Of a stretch of DNA of 64,000 nt, positions 41,004 to 50,323 are shown one piece after another. The notes beneath the pieces are model-generated. The model did not search any database, was not told the origin of the DNA, and saw only the letters and a program-made list of their open reading frames with translations. Each line of letters begins with the position of its first letter. Position 1 is the stretch's first letter. Where the stretch lies: positions 27,435-91,434 of the forward strand of contig JAJZVL010000002.1 in the NCBI GenBank assembly GCA_021845725.1, in the 5' to 3' direction. A program made the position numbers and the translations under genes. The DNA comes from Actinomycetes bacterium (lineage in GTDB: Bacteria; Actinomycetota; Acidimicrobiia; Acidimicrobiales; RAAP-2).

Positions 41004-41885
41004 TCACGGTGCCCCGTGCGACGAGGCGTCCGGTAGGGCCGTAGGACCCTCGTCTCCGACGACCGGCAAGAGCAGGACCGGGATCGCCGAAGTGCTCAGC
41101 ACGTCGCGCACGACCCGCGCGCGCCCAACCGAGCTGACTTGGGACCAGCTGAGCACGATCATGTCGCACTGGCCCTTGTCGCACACCTCACGCACGCGAT
41201 CCGCGACCGATCCCGCTCGAAGCAGGATCCGGCTCGCGCTCGGGCAGTGCTTGGCGAGGAACTCGCGACCGATCAGCTCGAAGTCCCGAACCGGGTGGTC
41301 CAGCATCCGAGGCAACGTCTCCTCGGTGAACACGTGGAGGACGTCCACCTCGGCACCGGTCACGAGCAACGGCAACAGCGCTTCGAGGATTGGCCGTGAC
41401 GACGACTCCGTTCCCTCGAGTGGCACGAGGAGGTGACGCAACGGACCTTCAGGCCCCCTCGACGCGACCGGCACGATCACGACGAACTTGCTCGACCGCT
41501 CGGCGACGTACCGGGTCGTAGGACCCACGGGGTGGTGCCCGCTGCGCTCGAGACCGGCACCGACCACGATCGCCCGCACCTCGGGTCGCTCGAGCTCGGC
41601 AACGAGGGCACGGTCCGCCGGCCCGTCGACCCGACGAAGCGCCACACCGACGCGTCGAGCGAGCATGCAGAGTGTGGCCGGGAGGGATGTGCCCGCGTGG
41701 AGCGCTTCGACTCCGGCGCCGATCATCGCTGCGAACTGGACGCCGGTGCCGAGGACCGAGGAGGAGGAGTCGTCCTGCTCGAGCGCTGCGAGGACGATCG
41801 GCATCGGTGGTGCCTGGGGCGGGTGAGGCCGCTCGAGATCCTGTGGCGTCGGTGGCGTCGGTGGCGTCGGTGGGATCTCGGTCAT
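41004..41885 (-). CDS. Universal stress protein family, long form
   Basis: 293-residue protein with a Pro-Thr repeat at the N-terminus (PPTPPTPPTP, encoded by a GGTGGCGTC repeat) and two USP-like halves: a weaker first (MPIVLAALEQDDSSS..., IVVGAGLERSGHHPVG, FVVIVP) and a second (RHLLVPLEGTESSSRPI, MIVLSWSQVSSVGRARVVRDVL). The nucleotide-binding G-2X-G-9X motif is not clear in either half. Its ATG overlaps the stop of the HAD-GH65 gene. This USP plus HAD-GH65 pairing recalls M. tuberculosis Rv2005c-Rv2006. Confidence 0.78.
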   Translation of the reverse strand: MTEIPPTPPTPPTPQDLERPHPPQAPPMPIVLAALEQDDSSSSVLGTGVQFAAMIGAGVEALHAGTSLPATLCMLARRVGVALRRVDGPADRALVAELERPEVRAIVVGAGLERSGHHPVGPTTRYVAERSSKFVVIVPVASRGPEGPLRHLLVPLEGTESSSRPILEALLPLLVTGAEVDVLHVFTEETLPRMLDHPVRDFELIGREFLAKHCPSASRILLRAGSVADRVREVCDKGQCDMIVLSWSQVSSVGRARVVRDVLSTSAIPVLLLPVVGDEGPTALPDASSHGAP

Positions 41886-44800
41886 GACGGGCTCCTCTTG
41901 GCGGCCGTCATGACCGCGCGCGATCGCGAGCGGATAGGGACGACCAGCGGTTCTCCTCCACGATGCTCGACCTCGGTTCCCGCCACGGCGAGCTGGAGAG
42001 GGGAACTGGAGGTGATCACGACGACGTCGTGCGACGCGCGCACCTCTACGGGCACCCCCAGGACGCGGAAGCGCATCGAGAGCTCGCTCCATGCCGACGG
42101 GAGGTGCGGATCGACCACGACCCTGCGCCGATCGGTGCGCACACCGAGGAAACCGTATGCAAGCGCCTGCCACACCCCGCCCATCGCTGCGAGGTGCAGG
42201 CCGCCGGCCGTCGTCCCGGTGACGTCGTCGAGATCGATCCGTGCGGCGGTTCGAAAGAGATCGAGCGCCTCGTCCGGTCGGCCCACCCGAGCGAGGAGCG
42301 CCGCGGAGATGGCCGGAGAGAGCGAGCTCCCGTGCGCGGTCCGCGGCTCGTAGAAGTCGATGCAGCGCTCGAGCGAACCTCGAGGCGGCACCGTCGGCAG
42401 GACGTGATGGATCATGAGGACGTCCGCCTGCTTGATGAGCTGAGACGTCCGGACGCGTTCGGGGCCGAGCATGACGTCGATGGCGACCGGTGGTCGGGCG
42501 AAGTCCGAGACGACGAGCGGCTCGAGCCCGAAGTACCCCGCGAACTGCTCGTAGATGCCCCGCTCCGCAACGAAACCGTCCACGAGGCGCTCGGCGAGGT
42601 CGCGCCACGCTGCGACCTCCGCCCCGCCCGATCCCTCACGGCCGCTGGCGCCCCCGCCGGTCGAGCCCTGCACCTGCTCCAAGAGCTCAGCGCCACGTTC
42701 GAGGTTCCAGCGTGCCATCACGTTGGTGAACGCGTTGTCGTCGACCACCTCGTGGTACTCGTCCGGTCCCATCACTCCGTAGAGATGGGCCCGGCCGGCT
42801 CGGTCGAGCCGTGCGCGGCTCGCCCAGTAGCGAGCGGTCTCGACGACCAGGTCGCGGCCCGGCCCCTCGAGGAAGGCTGCGTCCCCGGTCCACTCGGCGT
42901 ACCGGACCGCCGCCCAGGCCACGTCTGCGACGATGTGCTCCTCGTGGGATCCGGTGAGGATCGGGATCGGCTCGCCGTGCGGGCCATGGACAAGGCGGGG
43001 GGTGACGTCGCTCCCGTCGCGCGCAGACTCCCACGGGAACCGAGCACCTCGGTGCCCGCGTGCGGCGGCCTCAGCGCGGGCAGCAGGCAGCCGGCGGATG
43101 CGGTACTCGAGCATCGCACGTGCAGCTTCCGGGCGCAGTGCCACGAGCGCGGGCAGCACGAACATGTCGGCGTCCCAGAACACGTGGCCGTCGTAGGCGT
43201 CGCCGGTCACGCCACGCGCCCCGACCGCCGCCTCACCGCCGGCGGCGGCGGCCGCGAGCAGGTGGAACACCGAGAAGCGGGCTGCGAGCTCGTCCCTGGC
43301 CGCCTCGGGACCTCCGACGATCGTCACCCCGGCTCCTCGCCATCGCTGCGCCCATGCCCTGCGCTGCCCGGCCAACAGGGCGTCGAAGCCGACGGAGGCC
43401 GCACGTGCGAGCTGTCTTGCCGCACGCCGCTCGGCCGACGGTCGATCTCGGCCCGTCGACCATGCGCAGAGGCGCTCGAGGGTCACCCGGCCGCCGCTTC
43501 CTGACCACCGCTCGCGTGCAGCGACCGTGAGCCTCCCCGCCGGCGAACCACTCGACGCAACCGTGGCACCTCCCCGACGCCGGATGCGCCCACCTCCTCC
43601 GTCCGGAACGTCGAGCACGTCTCCGGGCACGAGCACGCCGTCGACCGCCTCCGCGCGCAGCGCCATGGCGTGCACCCGATCGCTCGAGACGAAACGGAGC
43701 GAGCGCACGCCGCTCTTGGCGTCCGCGCGCACGAGGACGCCCGTCCGCAGGTCGACCGCGCTGGCCGCAGGCTGCGACGAGTCGTCCGGCACGTCGGCAA
43801 CCGTCCAGATCGGACCGTGGACAAGGCGACTCTGGTCGTCGTAGAGGCCCGCCGCGGCGAACAGCGCAGACGCATGGGGACCCAGGTGCTCGGCCGAGCC
43901 GCGTACCCCGACCCTGCCGTTCGCAAGAGCGCCGAGGGTCTCGGTGACCCGAACCTTGGAGGGGTCCTGGGAAAGGGGCACCACCCAACGGGGGTCGTCG
44001 TCCACGCCGGGCACACGGTGGGCCGCCCGGCGCTCGAGCTGTGCATCGAGGATCTCGAGGGCCCGCGGCAGACCTCCGCCCAGCACCTGCACGCAGGGAG
44101 CGACACCCCCCGGCTCGTCGCCGAGCGAGACCACGACCGCACGGGAGAGCTCGTCCACCAGCATCGCAGAACCGCTTCCCGGGACACCGCCGAGAGAGCC
44201 GAGCTCGACGCCGACGACGAGGACCAGCGAGCCGGTCACCCCCTCGTCGGCGAGCACACGCGCGGCGAACCGAGCCGAGTCGGACTTGTCGGCGAGCGAG
44301 ATCTCGACGTACCTCACGTCGGCGGTGGCACGGGGGTTCTCGAGACCGGCTCGGCCCGCGGCGTGCCGCACGAGCTCGACCACGCCGGGCAGCCCTGCGA
44401 TGTCCGCCTGCGCAAGGCGCGCCTGCAGCGCCGGCAGCATGTCGGTCACGTGGAGCCTGGCCGTGCCGGTCCCTTCGGCGTCGGGGATCAGGTCGATGCG
44501 GCGGAGGTTCGGGCCTCCAGCGACCACCTTCGCCATGAGGCCTCTCGCCTCGAGCTCGGCGACGACGGAGGCCGCCGCTCGGTCGAGTGCAGCAGCCTCC
44601 TGCGGCATCCACGACCGACGGAAGACGAGATCGACTCCCCGATCCGTCGCCCGGAACACCTCTGCCCCGTGGTTGCCGCACAGGTAGAGCCGTCCGGGGC
44701 CGGAGGGTCGGGCCGCGAGCTGCGCATCGAGGTCCTCCACGGACATCGCGCTCACCACGAACACGTGGACGCCGAAACCGCAGAGGGCGTCGATCCGCCC

Positions 44801-44902
44801 CTGCAGCCCATGCACATCGACGGCGCGACCGTGCGCCACAGTCCCTTCCCAGTCCAAGAGGATCCCTTCGAACGTCGCGTCGAGGGTCTCTGGGATCGTC
44901 AT
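41882..44902 (-). CDS. HAD domain fused to GH65 enzyme (OtsB1/Rv2006-like)
   Basis: 1006-residue fusion. Residues about 1-290 are a HAD/trehalose-phosphatase-like domain (EGILLDWEGTVAHG, CGNHGAEVF, LVLVVGVELG), in which motif I reads D-W-E-G-T, Glu replacing the usual second Asp. Residues about 315-1000 are a GH65 domain with YDGHVFWDADMFVLP, the catalytic Glu in GVMGPDEYHEVVDDN and KQADVLM at the phosphate site. M. tuberculosis OtsB1 has the same architecture and is DosR-induced. A trehalose or trehalose-phosphate substrate is plausible but not proven. ATG 44902 is the first start in frame. Confidence 0.87.
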   Translation of the reverse strand: MTIPETLDATFEGILLDWEGTVAHGRAVDVHGLQGRIDALCGFGVHVFVVSAMSVEDLDAQLAARPSGPGRLYLCGNHGAEVFRATDRGVDLVFRRSWMPQEAAALDRAAASVVAELEARGLMAKVVAGGPNLRRIDLIPDAEGTGTARLHVTDMLPALQARLAQADIAGLPGVVELVRHAAGRAGLENPRATADVRYVEISLADKSDSARFAARVLADEGVTGSLVLVVGVELGSLGGVPGSGSAMLVDELSRAVVVSLGDEPGGVAPCVQVLGGGLPRALEILDAQLERRAAHRVPGVDDDPRWVVPLSQDPSKVRVTETLGALANGRVGVRGSAEHLGPHASALFAAAGLYDDQSRLVHGPIWTVADVPDDSSQPAASAVDLRTGVLVRADAKSGVRSLRFVSSDRVHAMALRAEAVDGVLVPGDVLDVPDGGGGRIRRRGGATVASSGSPAGRLTVAARERWSGSGGRVTLERLCAWSTGRDRPSAERRAARQLARAASVGFDALLAGQRRAWAQRWRGAGVTIVGGPEAARDELAARFSVFHLLAAAAAGGEAAVGARGVTGDAYDGHVFWDADMFVLPALVALRPEAARAMLEYRIRRLPAARAEAAARGHRGARFPWESARDGSDVTPRLVHGPHGEPIPILTGSHEEHIVADVAWAAVRYAEWTGDAAFLEGPGRDLVVETARYWASRARLDRAGRAHLYGVMGPDEYHEVVDDNAFTNVMARWNLERGAELLEQVQGSTGGGASGREGSGGAEVAAWRDLAERLVDGFVAERGIYEQFAGYFGLEPLVVSDFARPPVAIDVMLGPERVRTSQLIKQADVLMIHHVLPTVPPRGSLERCIDFYEPRTAHGSSLSPAISAALLARVGRPDEALDLFRTAARIDLDDVTGTTAGGLHLAAMGGVWQALAYGFLGVRTDRRRVVVDPHLPSAWSELSMRFRVLGVPVEVRASHDVVVITSSSPLQLAVAGTEVEHRGGEPLVVPIRSRSRAVMTAAKRSPS

Positions 44903-44970
44903 GTGCGTGCCTCGATACCGCGCCTCGGGCCCCCGACGCGCCGACGTACGCAGCGAGCCGGAGAGCTCAA

Positions 44971-44984
44971 GGGTCAGAAGTCCC
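44971..44984 (-). promoter_or_regulatory. DosR-like box GGGAC-TTCT-GACCC before the HAD-GH65 operon
   Basis: On the minus strand the box is embedded in AAGGGAC..GACCCTT, giving an 18-bp interrupted palindrome. Its centre is 75 bases before ATG 44902. TACGTC near 44948-44943 could be the -10, which would leave a leader of about 35 nt. Confidence 0.5.
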
Positions 44985-45044
44985 TTCCACGGGGCTCTGA
45001 CGGGCGGTCCCCGGTGCCGTCTCGGCGTTCCGAGCCATCAGCCA

Positions 45045-45488
45045 TCAGGCCACGGGAAGGGCGCTGTCTCGGTGGGCATGGGCAATCTCGGCGGTGATCG
45101 GACGGCTCAGGTCGACGAGGTCACGTGCCAAGTCGACGAGCAGGTCGTCGATCGTGACCATCCCGACGAACTGCCCGTTCCGGACGACTGCGAGCCTGCG
45201 GACTCCGTGGGTCCGGAAGAGCGCGAACGCGTCGTGAACGTCGGCATCGGCGTCGATGGAGACGACGGGCGAGGTCATGACGTCGTCCACGCGGGCGTCG
45301 AGGGCCAAGCCCGTGGCCAGCACACGGCGGACGAGATCGCGATCGGTCAGGATCCCACGGAGCCTCGCGCCCTCGACGATCGCCAACGCCCCTACGCCTG
45401 AGTGCTCCATCACCTGTGCGGCTTCTCGGACCGTCTGCTCTGGCCTGATGCCGATGCCCGAACGGCGAATCGTATCGATCGTTCGCAT
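45045..45488 (-). CDS. Two-CBS-domain protein
   Basis: 147-residue Bateman-pair protein: CBS1 (GIGIRPEQTVREAAQVMEHSG, LRGILTDRDLVRR) and CBS2 (VDDVMTSPVVSIDADADV, GVRRLAVVRNGQFVGMVTIDDLL). Probably an adenine-nucleotide sensor like the protein at 31306-31863, but without the C-terminal tail. TGGAGGT sits properly upstream of ATG 45488. It lies upstream of the HAD-GH65 operon on the same strand, 142 bp away, and 35 bp downstream of the DUF1918 gene. Confidence 0.88.
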   Translation of the reverse strand: MRTIDTIRRSGIGIRPEQTVREAAQVMEHSGVGALAIVEGARLRGILTDRDLVRRVLATGLALDARVDDVMTSPVVSIDADADVHDAFALFRTHGVRRLAVVRNGQFVGMVTIDDLLVDLARDLVDLSRPITAEIAHAHRDSALPVA

Positions 45489-45523
45489 GGTCGACCTCCA
45501 CTTCAGTCTGGGTCTTCGAGCCC

Positions 45524-45724
45524 TCAGGCCCCTGAGTGCTCGAGGTGCTCTACCGTGGCGTCGGAGCCGGGAAAGAAGAGCGTCTCGTGGCCGCTGTCGC
45601 TCCAGCGCACGAGGTACGGGGGCCCGCCGTCTTGGCCGTGGACCTCGATCACCTCGCAGTCCCGAACGGGCTCGTCGACCCGGTGGCCCTTGATCACGAT
45701 CCGGTCGCCGATGTGTGCCTCCAC
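45524..45724 (-). CDS. DUF1918 small protein
   Basis: 66-residue protein matching DUF1918 (actinobacterial): GDRIVIKGHRVDEPVRDCEVIEV, then GGPPYLVRWSDSGHETLFFPG. An SH3-like barrel of unknown function, often next to CBS or stress genes. GAGAGCCCC upstream gives a weak SD. Likely co-transcribed with the CBS gene that follows 35 bp later. Confidence 0.88.
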   Translation of the reverse strand: MEAHIGDRIVIKGHRVDEPVRDCEVIEVHGQDGGPPYLVRWSDSGHETLFFPGSDATVEHLEHSGA

Positions 45725-45822
45725 GGGGCTCTCCTTTCCCCTCTTCTTCTCCTCTTTTTTGTTCTTCCCTCTCCGGCTTTCTCCTCAGTTGCCCCCTTGC
45801 TCTTCAGCTTCGAGCCTCTGCT

Positions 45823-45867
45823 CGGGAGCTCGGGAGCTCGGGAGCTCGGGAGCTCGGGAGCTCGGGG
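45823..45867 (+). repeat. CGGGAGCT 8-nt tandem repeat, five units plus partial
   Basis: Perfect CGGGAGCT units at 45823-45862 and a partial sixth. Each unit junction forms the palindrome GAGCTC. It lies just before the stop of the DUF355 gene and about 100 bases upstream of the DUF1918 start. Confidence 0.85.
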
Positions 45868-45874
45868 CCGACAC

Positions 45875-46357
45875 TCAGAGCTTGTACCCGATGGTGCGCA
45901 GCAACTCCTTACGGGCCGACTCGTCGCCGACCGTCTCGACATCCGCCGGCGGCATCCCATTGATCACACCCAGCACTGCGCGACCGAGCTCGGCCTGAGC
46001 CACGATGACCTCGACCTGGTTCGAGGTGGCGCAGAAGACCGTGACGACCTCGGGAACGAGCTTGATCGCGTTCAGCACGTTGATCGGGAACCCGCCGCGC
46101 ATGTCGATGACGAAGACGTGCCCGGCCGCGATGGCTTCCGCATTCCTCGTCGCCAGCTCCACGAGCGCCGTGTCGTTCCCTGACCGGCGGATGAGGCACG
46201 GCCCGGACGCCTCGGAGAACGCAACGCCGAAGCGCAGATGCGGCCCGGCACCCGTCATCGCCTCGTGCAGGTCCTCCACCGTCTTGATGAAGCGTCGCAG
46301 GGAGCACGTGAACCATGCTCGGGCGACACCGTGGCGGGCGACAGGGCCGAAGGTCAC
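45875..46357 (-). CDS. Adenosine-specific kinase family protein (DUF355)
   Basis: 160-residue member of the PF04008 family, found mostly in archaea and deep bacteria. The conserved core is complete: FIKTVEDLHEAMTGAGPHLRFGVAFSEASG, RRSGND, AGHVFVIDMRGGFPINVLNAIK, FCATSNQVEVIVA and GVINGMPP, ending LLRTIGYKL. The usual N-terminal strand before FIKTVEDL is replaced by an unrelated segment (FGPVARHGVARAWFTCS), so the start or N-terminus may be altered. GTG 46357 is the first start in frame. Biochemical role in this lineage untested. Confidence 0.85.
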   Translation of the reverse strand: MTFGPVARHGVARAWFTCSLRRFIKTVEDLHEAMTGAGPHLRFGVAFSEASGPCLIRRSGNDTALVELATRNAEAIAAGHVFVIDMRGGFPINVLNAIKLVPEVVTVFCATSNQVEVIVAQAELGRAVLGVINGMPPADVETVGDESARKELLRTIGYKL

Positions 46358-46461
46358 ACTTCGCTCACCTTGTCTCGCCTTGCGGTCGGAAGTCTGCGCG
46401 AATCGCGTTGCACGTCGCGCAGTGTCGCCTCCACGCCCAGGGGGACCTTGCGCGGTGAACG

Positions 46462-47961
<1,500 letters not shown>

Positions 47962-48179
47962 AGGGCATGATCCTGCCACTCCGGCCAACCCTGCCGCGTC
48001 CTGGGCAGTGCGGCACTGATACGGCGCCCGTCGCGCCGGAGAGCCCCTGTGCCGGTGCGTCCATGGCTCCAGGCGCGACGAGTGCTCGTGGACGACCCCG
48101 AGAAGCGCTGCGTCGTATCGCTCCTGGAGGACATCGCGTACAGTCCTGCCACGACCTGCCCCAAGGCGAGGATGGCACC

Positions 48180-49106
48180 ATGACCGATCGGAATGCGTCG
48201 GCGATTGCACAGCACGAGGGCGCCTACGTCCTGAGCCTGTCGTGCCCGGACCGGCCGGGAATCGTCCATGCAGTTTCCAAGTTCTTGGTGGAGCACGGGT
48301 GCACCATCGTCGAGAGCCAGCAATTCGGTGACCAGGAGACCGGCCTCTTCTTCATGCGGATCGGCTTCATCCCGGTCTTGCACGCCACGGATGCGCGCGA
48401 CGACGCGCGAGCCGGCGGTGATCCCCCAAGCCTCGAGGGGCTGCGAGGTGCGTTCACCGCAGTCGCGGACTCGTTCTCGATGGCATGGCACCTCGGACGG
48501 GCGTCCGACGGGCAACGGGTGCTCATCATGGTGAGCAAGCTCGGTCACTGTCTCAACGACCTGCTGTTTCGTGCCAGCACCGGATGGCTGAACATCGACG
48601 TCGTGGCCGTCGTCGGCAATCATCTCGACCTGGCCGAAATGGCGAGCAGCTACAACGTCCCGTTTCACCATGTCCCGGTCACCCCCGAAGCCAAGCCCGA
48701 CGCCGAAGCGCGTCTCCTCGAGCTCGTCGACACCCTGCGTGTCGACCTCGTCGTGCTGGCCCGGTACATGCAGGTCCTCTCAGACGACGCCTGCAAGCAG
48801 CTGGAGGCGCGCGCGATCAACATCCATCATTCGATGCTGCCGAGCTTCAAGGGCGCTCGGCCCTACGAACGGGCCCGCGAACGCGGGGTCAAGGTCATCG
48901 GTGCGACGGCCCACTACGTCACCTCGGACCTGGACGAGGGTCCGATCATCGAGCAGTCGACCGCACGGATCGACCACAGCATGTCGGCTGCCGACGTCGC
49001 CGCCCTTGGGCGTGACACCGAATGCCTCGCCCTCGCTCGCGCGGTCCGTTGGCATGTGCAGCGCCGCGTCTTTCTCGACGGGCAGCGCACGGTCGTCTTC
49101 CGCTGA
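48180..49106 (+). CDS. purU: Formyltetrahydrofolate deformylase
   Basis: Hydrolyses 10-formyl-THF to formate and THF, feeding PurT and balancing one-carbon pools. The 308-residue protein has an N-terminal ACT domain ([21 protein letters not shown]) and a formyl-transferase domain with [13 protein letters not shown] and the His/Asp pair in [18 protein letters not shown] 48180 follows CAAGGCGAGGATGG-type purine-rich sequence. Monocistronic, facing the OsmC gene. Confidence 0.94.
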   Translation: MTDRNASAIAQHEGAYVLSLSCPDRPGIVHAVSKFLVEHGCTIVESQQFGDQETGLFFMRIGFIPVLHATDARDDARAGGDPPSLEGLRGAFTAVADSFSMAWHLGRASDGQRVLIMVSKLGHCLNDLLFRASTGWLNIDVVAVVGNHLDLAEMASSYNVPFHHVPVTPEAKPDAEARLLELVDTLRVDLVVLARYMQVLSDDACKQLEARAINIHHSMLPSFKGARPYERARERGVKVIGATAHYVTSDLDEGPIIEQSTARIDHSMSAADVAALGRDTECLALARAVRWHVQRRVFLDGQRTVVFR

Positions 49107-49261
49107 GATCGCCCGCAGGGCCTCTGGTCCCGAGGGCCGACGAGCACGATGCCCGCTTGAAGACGCGATCACGGGGTCGTCTGGCTCCACGACCGGCTTC
49201 GGCCGGCACGAGCAGGGCCATCCGACACCGGTCGGGACGATCCGACCGGCCGAAGCGCCCC

Positions 49262-49294
49262 GTCAGGGCGCCGTCAGGGCGCCGTCAGGGCGCC
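49262..49294 (+). repeat. GTCAGGGCGCC 11-nt tandem repeat, three units
   Basis: Three perfect units at 49262-49272, 49273-49283 and 49284-49294. The stop codon of the OsmC gene lies within the third unit, so the array sits at its 3' end, between convergent purU and osmC. Confidence 0.8.
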
Positions 49295-49812
49295 GCGGGC
49301 GACGCCACGTCCAGCACGCGCTCGATGCGGACGCCGCCGCTGAGCGTGTCGTGGACCGGGCAGTGCCGGTCGACGTGGTCTGCCAGCTCGCCGTATCGTT
49401 CGGTCGCCTCGGGGCCCTCGACTCGGACAACGACGCGCACTGCGTCGAAGCCGACTCCCGTCGCTTCCGCGTCGCCCTGGAAGCCTCGGGGGTCGAAGCG
49501 CCCCTCGACCGTCGCCTCGCAGCGATCGAGCACGATCCCAAGGCACGCTGCCCAGTACTGGTAGGTGAGGACCTGGCAGGCAGCGAGTGACGCCAGCACC
49601 GCCTCCATCGGGCTCGGGGCGCTACCGTCGGCTGCCAGCATCCAGCGGGCACCGCCGCCGAATCGGATCTCGGACGACGCCGCCTTGGCTTCGGCGGTCG
49701 CGGCCACGGCGACCGTCACCGAGGGAGTGGTGCCGGCCGTCGCCCGCGCCGGAGGCCGGTCCCCGCTCGCATGGATGGCGATCGTGGCAGCAGTGGTGGC
49801 GTCGCTTTGCAT
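49285..49812 (-). CDS. OsmC/Ohr-family protein
   Basis: 175-residue OsmC-fold protein, thiol-dependent peroxidase family. The redox cysteines are in LASLAACQVLTYQYWA and HCPVHDTLSGG; GARWMLAADGSAPSPMEAVLASL is typical. About 35 low-complexity Ala/Thr residues precede the fold. The promoter region is unusually AT-rich for this genome (49814-49853). Solitary gene. The second half of the family (OsmC versus Ohr versus YhfA-like) is not resolved. Confidence 0.88.
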   Translation of the reverse strand: MQSDATTAATIAIHASGDRPPARATAGTTPSVTVAVAATAEAKAASSEIRFGGGARWMLAADGSAPSPMEAVLASLAACQVLTYQYWAACLGIVLDRCEATVEGRFDPRGFQGDAEATGVGFDAVRVVVRVEGPEATERYGELADHVDRHCPVHDTLSGGVRIERVLDVASPAAP

Positions 49813-49813
49813 G

Positions 49814-49853
49814 TCCTAAATCTGATCTAGTTGATCGTATTTGTCAAGAAGTG
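49814..49853 (-). promoter_or_regulatory. AT-rich promoter/operator region of the OsmC gene
   Basis: On the minus strand TTGACA (a perfect -35) is followed by an AT-rich stretch with GATC-AACTA-GATC direct/inverted half-sites and AGATTT at about -10 spacing, ending a few bases before the ATG at 49812. The composition contrasts sharply with the surrounding GC-rich DNA. A repressor or redox regulator probably binds here. Confidence 0.45.
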
Positions 49854-50011
49854 ACCCGGGCCCGGCCTTGAAGCGCCCGCGAGGTCCGAGCACTGACGGG
49901 AAGCACCCCTCGGCGCCCCCCCGAAGCCGGCGAGCGTGCTCTCGGCGTCTCAGGCGATCGGCTGACCACTCGAGCACAGCGCACCACGAGGACGAGGGAG
50001 CCACAGCTCGC

Positions 50012-50057
50012 CTAGCCAACTGGGGGTGAGAAGAACTAGGCAACTGCGGGTAAGAAA
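50012..50057 (+). promoter_or_regulatory. Pair of 22-nt direct repeats upstream of the DUF2892/TauE operon
   Basis: CTAG(C/G)CAACTG(G/C)GGGT(G/A)AGAA(G/A) occurs at 50012-50033 and again at 50036-50057, a 24-nt period (just over two helical turns). It ends about 44 bases before ATG 50101. Two in-phase copies suggest a regulator site. The short ORFs across it have no recognisable product. Confidence 0.5.
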
Positions 50058-50100
50058 AGGTCCTGAGGGCAAGCACTGCAACACGCCGAGAGGAGAATCC

Positions 50101-50292
50101 ATGGAGGACGATTGGCAGCCCGTGCCGCAGGGCTGCGAGCGATCGAAGCGCTGGCGGCTCCTCACCGGCTTCGTCGGTGTCAACCTGATCATGGATGCCG
50201 TCGTCGGATGGTGTCCGTCGAGCGTCGTCCTGCACCGCCTGGGTGTGCCGACGGCTGCCGAACGCGCCCTCGAACGCGAACAGGCGAGCTGA
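50101..50292 (+). CDS. DUF2892 (YgaP-type membrane domain) small protein
   Basis: 63-residue protein with the DUF2892 pattern RLLTGFVGVNLIMDAVVGWCPSSVVLHRLGVP: two short membrane helices separated by a Gly-Trp-Cys-Pro turn. In E. coli YgaP this domain anchors a rhodanese. AGAGGAG lies at the correct distance from ATG 50101. First gene of a run with TauE, DsrE and SQR-like genes, so a role in sulfane-sulfur handling is inferred. Confidence 0.82.
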   Translation: MEDDWQPVPQGCERSKRWRLLTGFVGVNLIMDAVVGWCPSSVVLHRLGVPTAAERALEREQAS

Positions 50293-50323
50293 CGAGGGCC
50301 TCGACGGCGGGTCGGCGTTGCCG

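Noticed and set aside
45510..45523. GGGTC-TTCG-AGCCC between the DUF1918 and CBS genes as another box
   Set aside because: The right half breaks the G-N-CCC pattern and the spacing to the CBS start (28 bases) is wrong.
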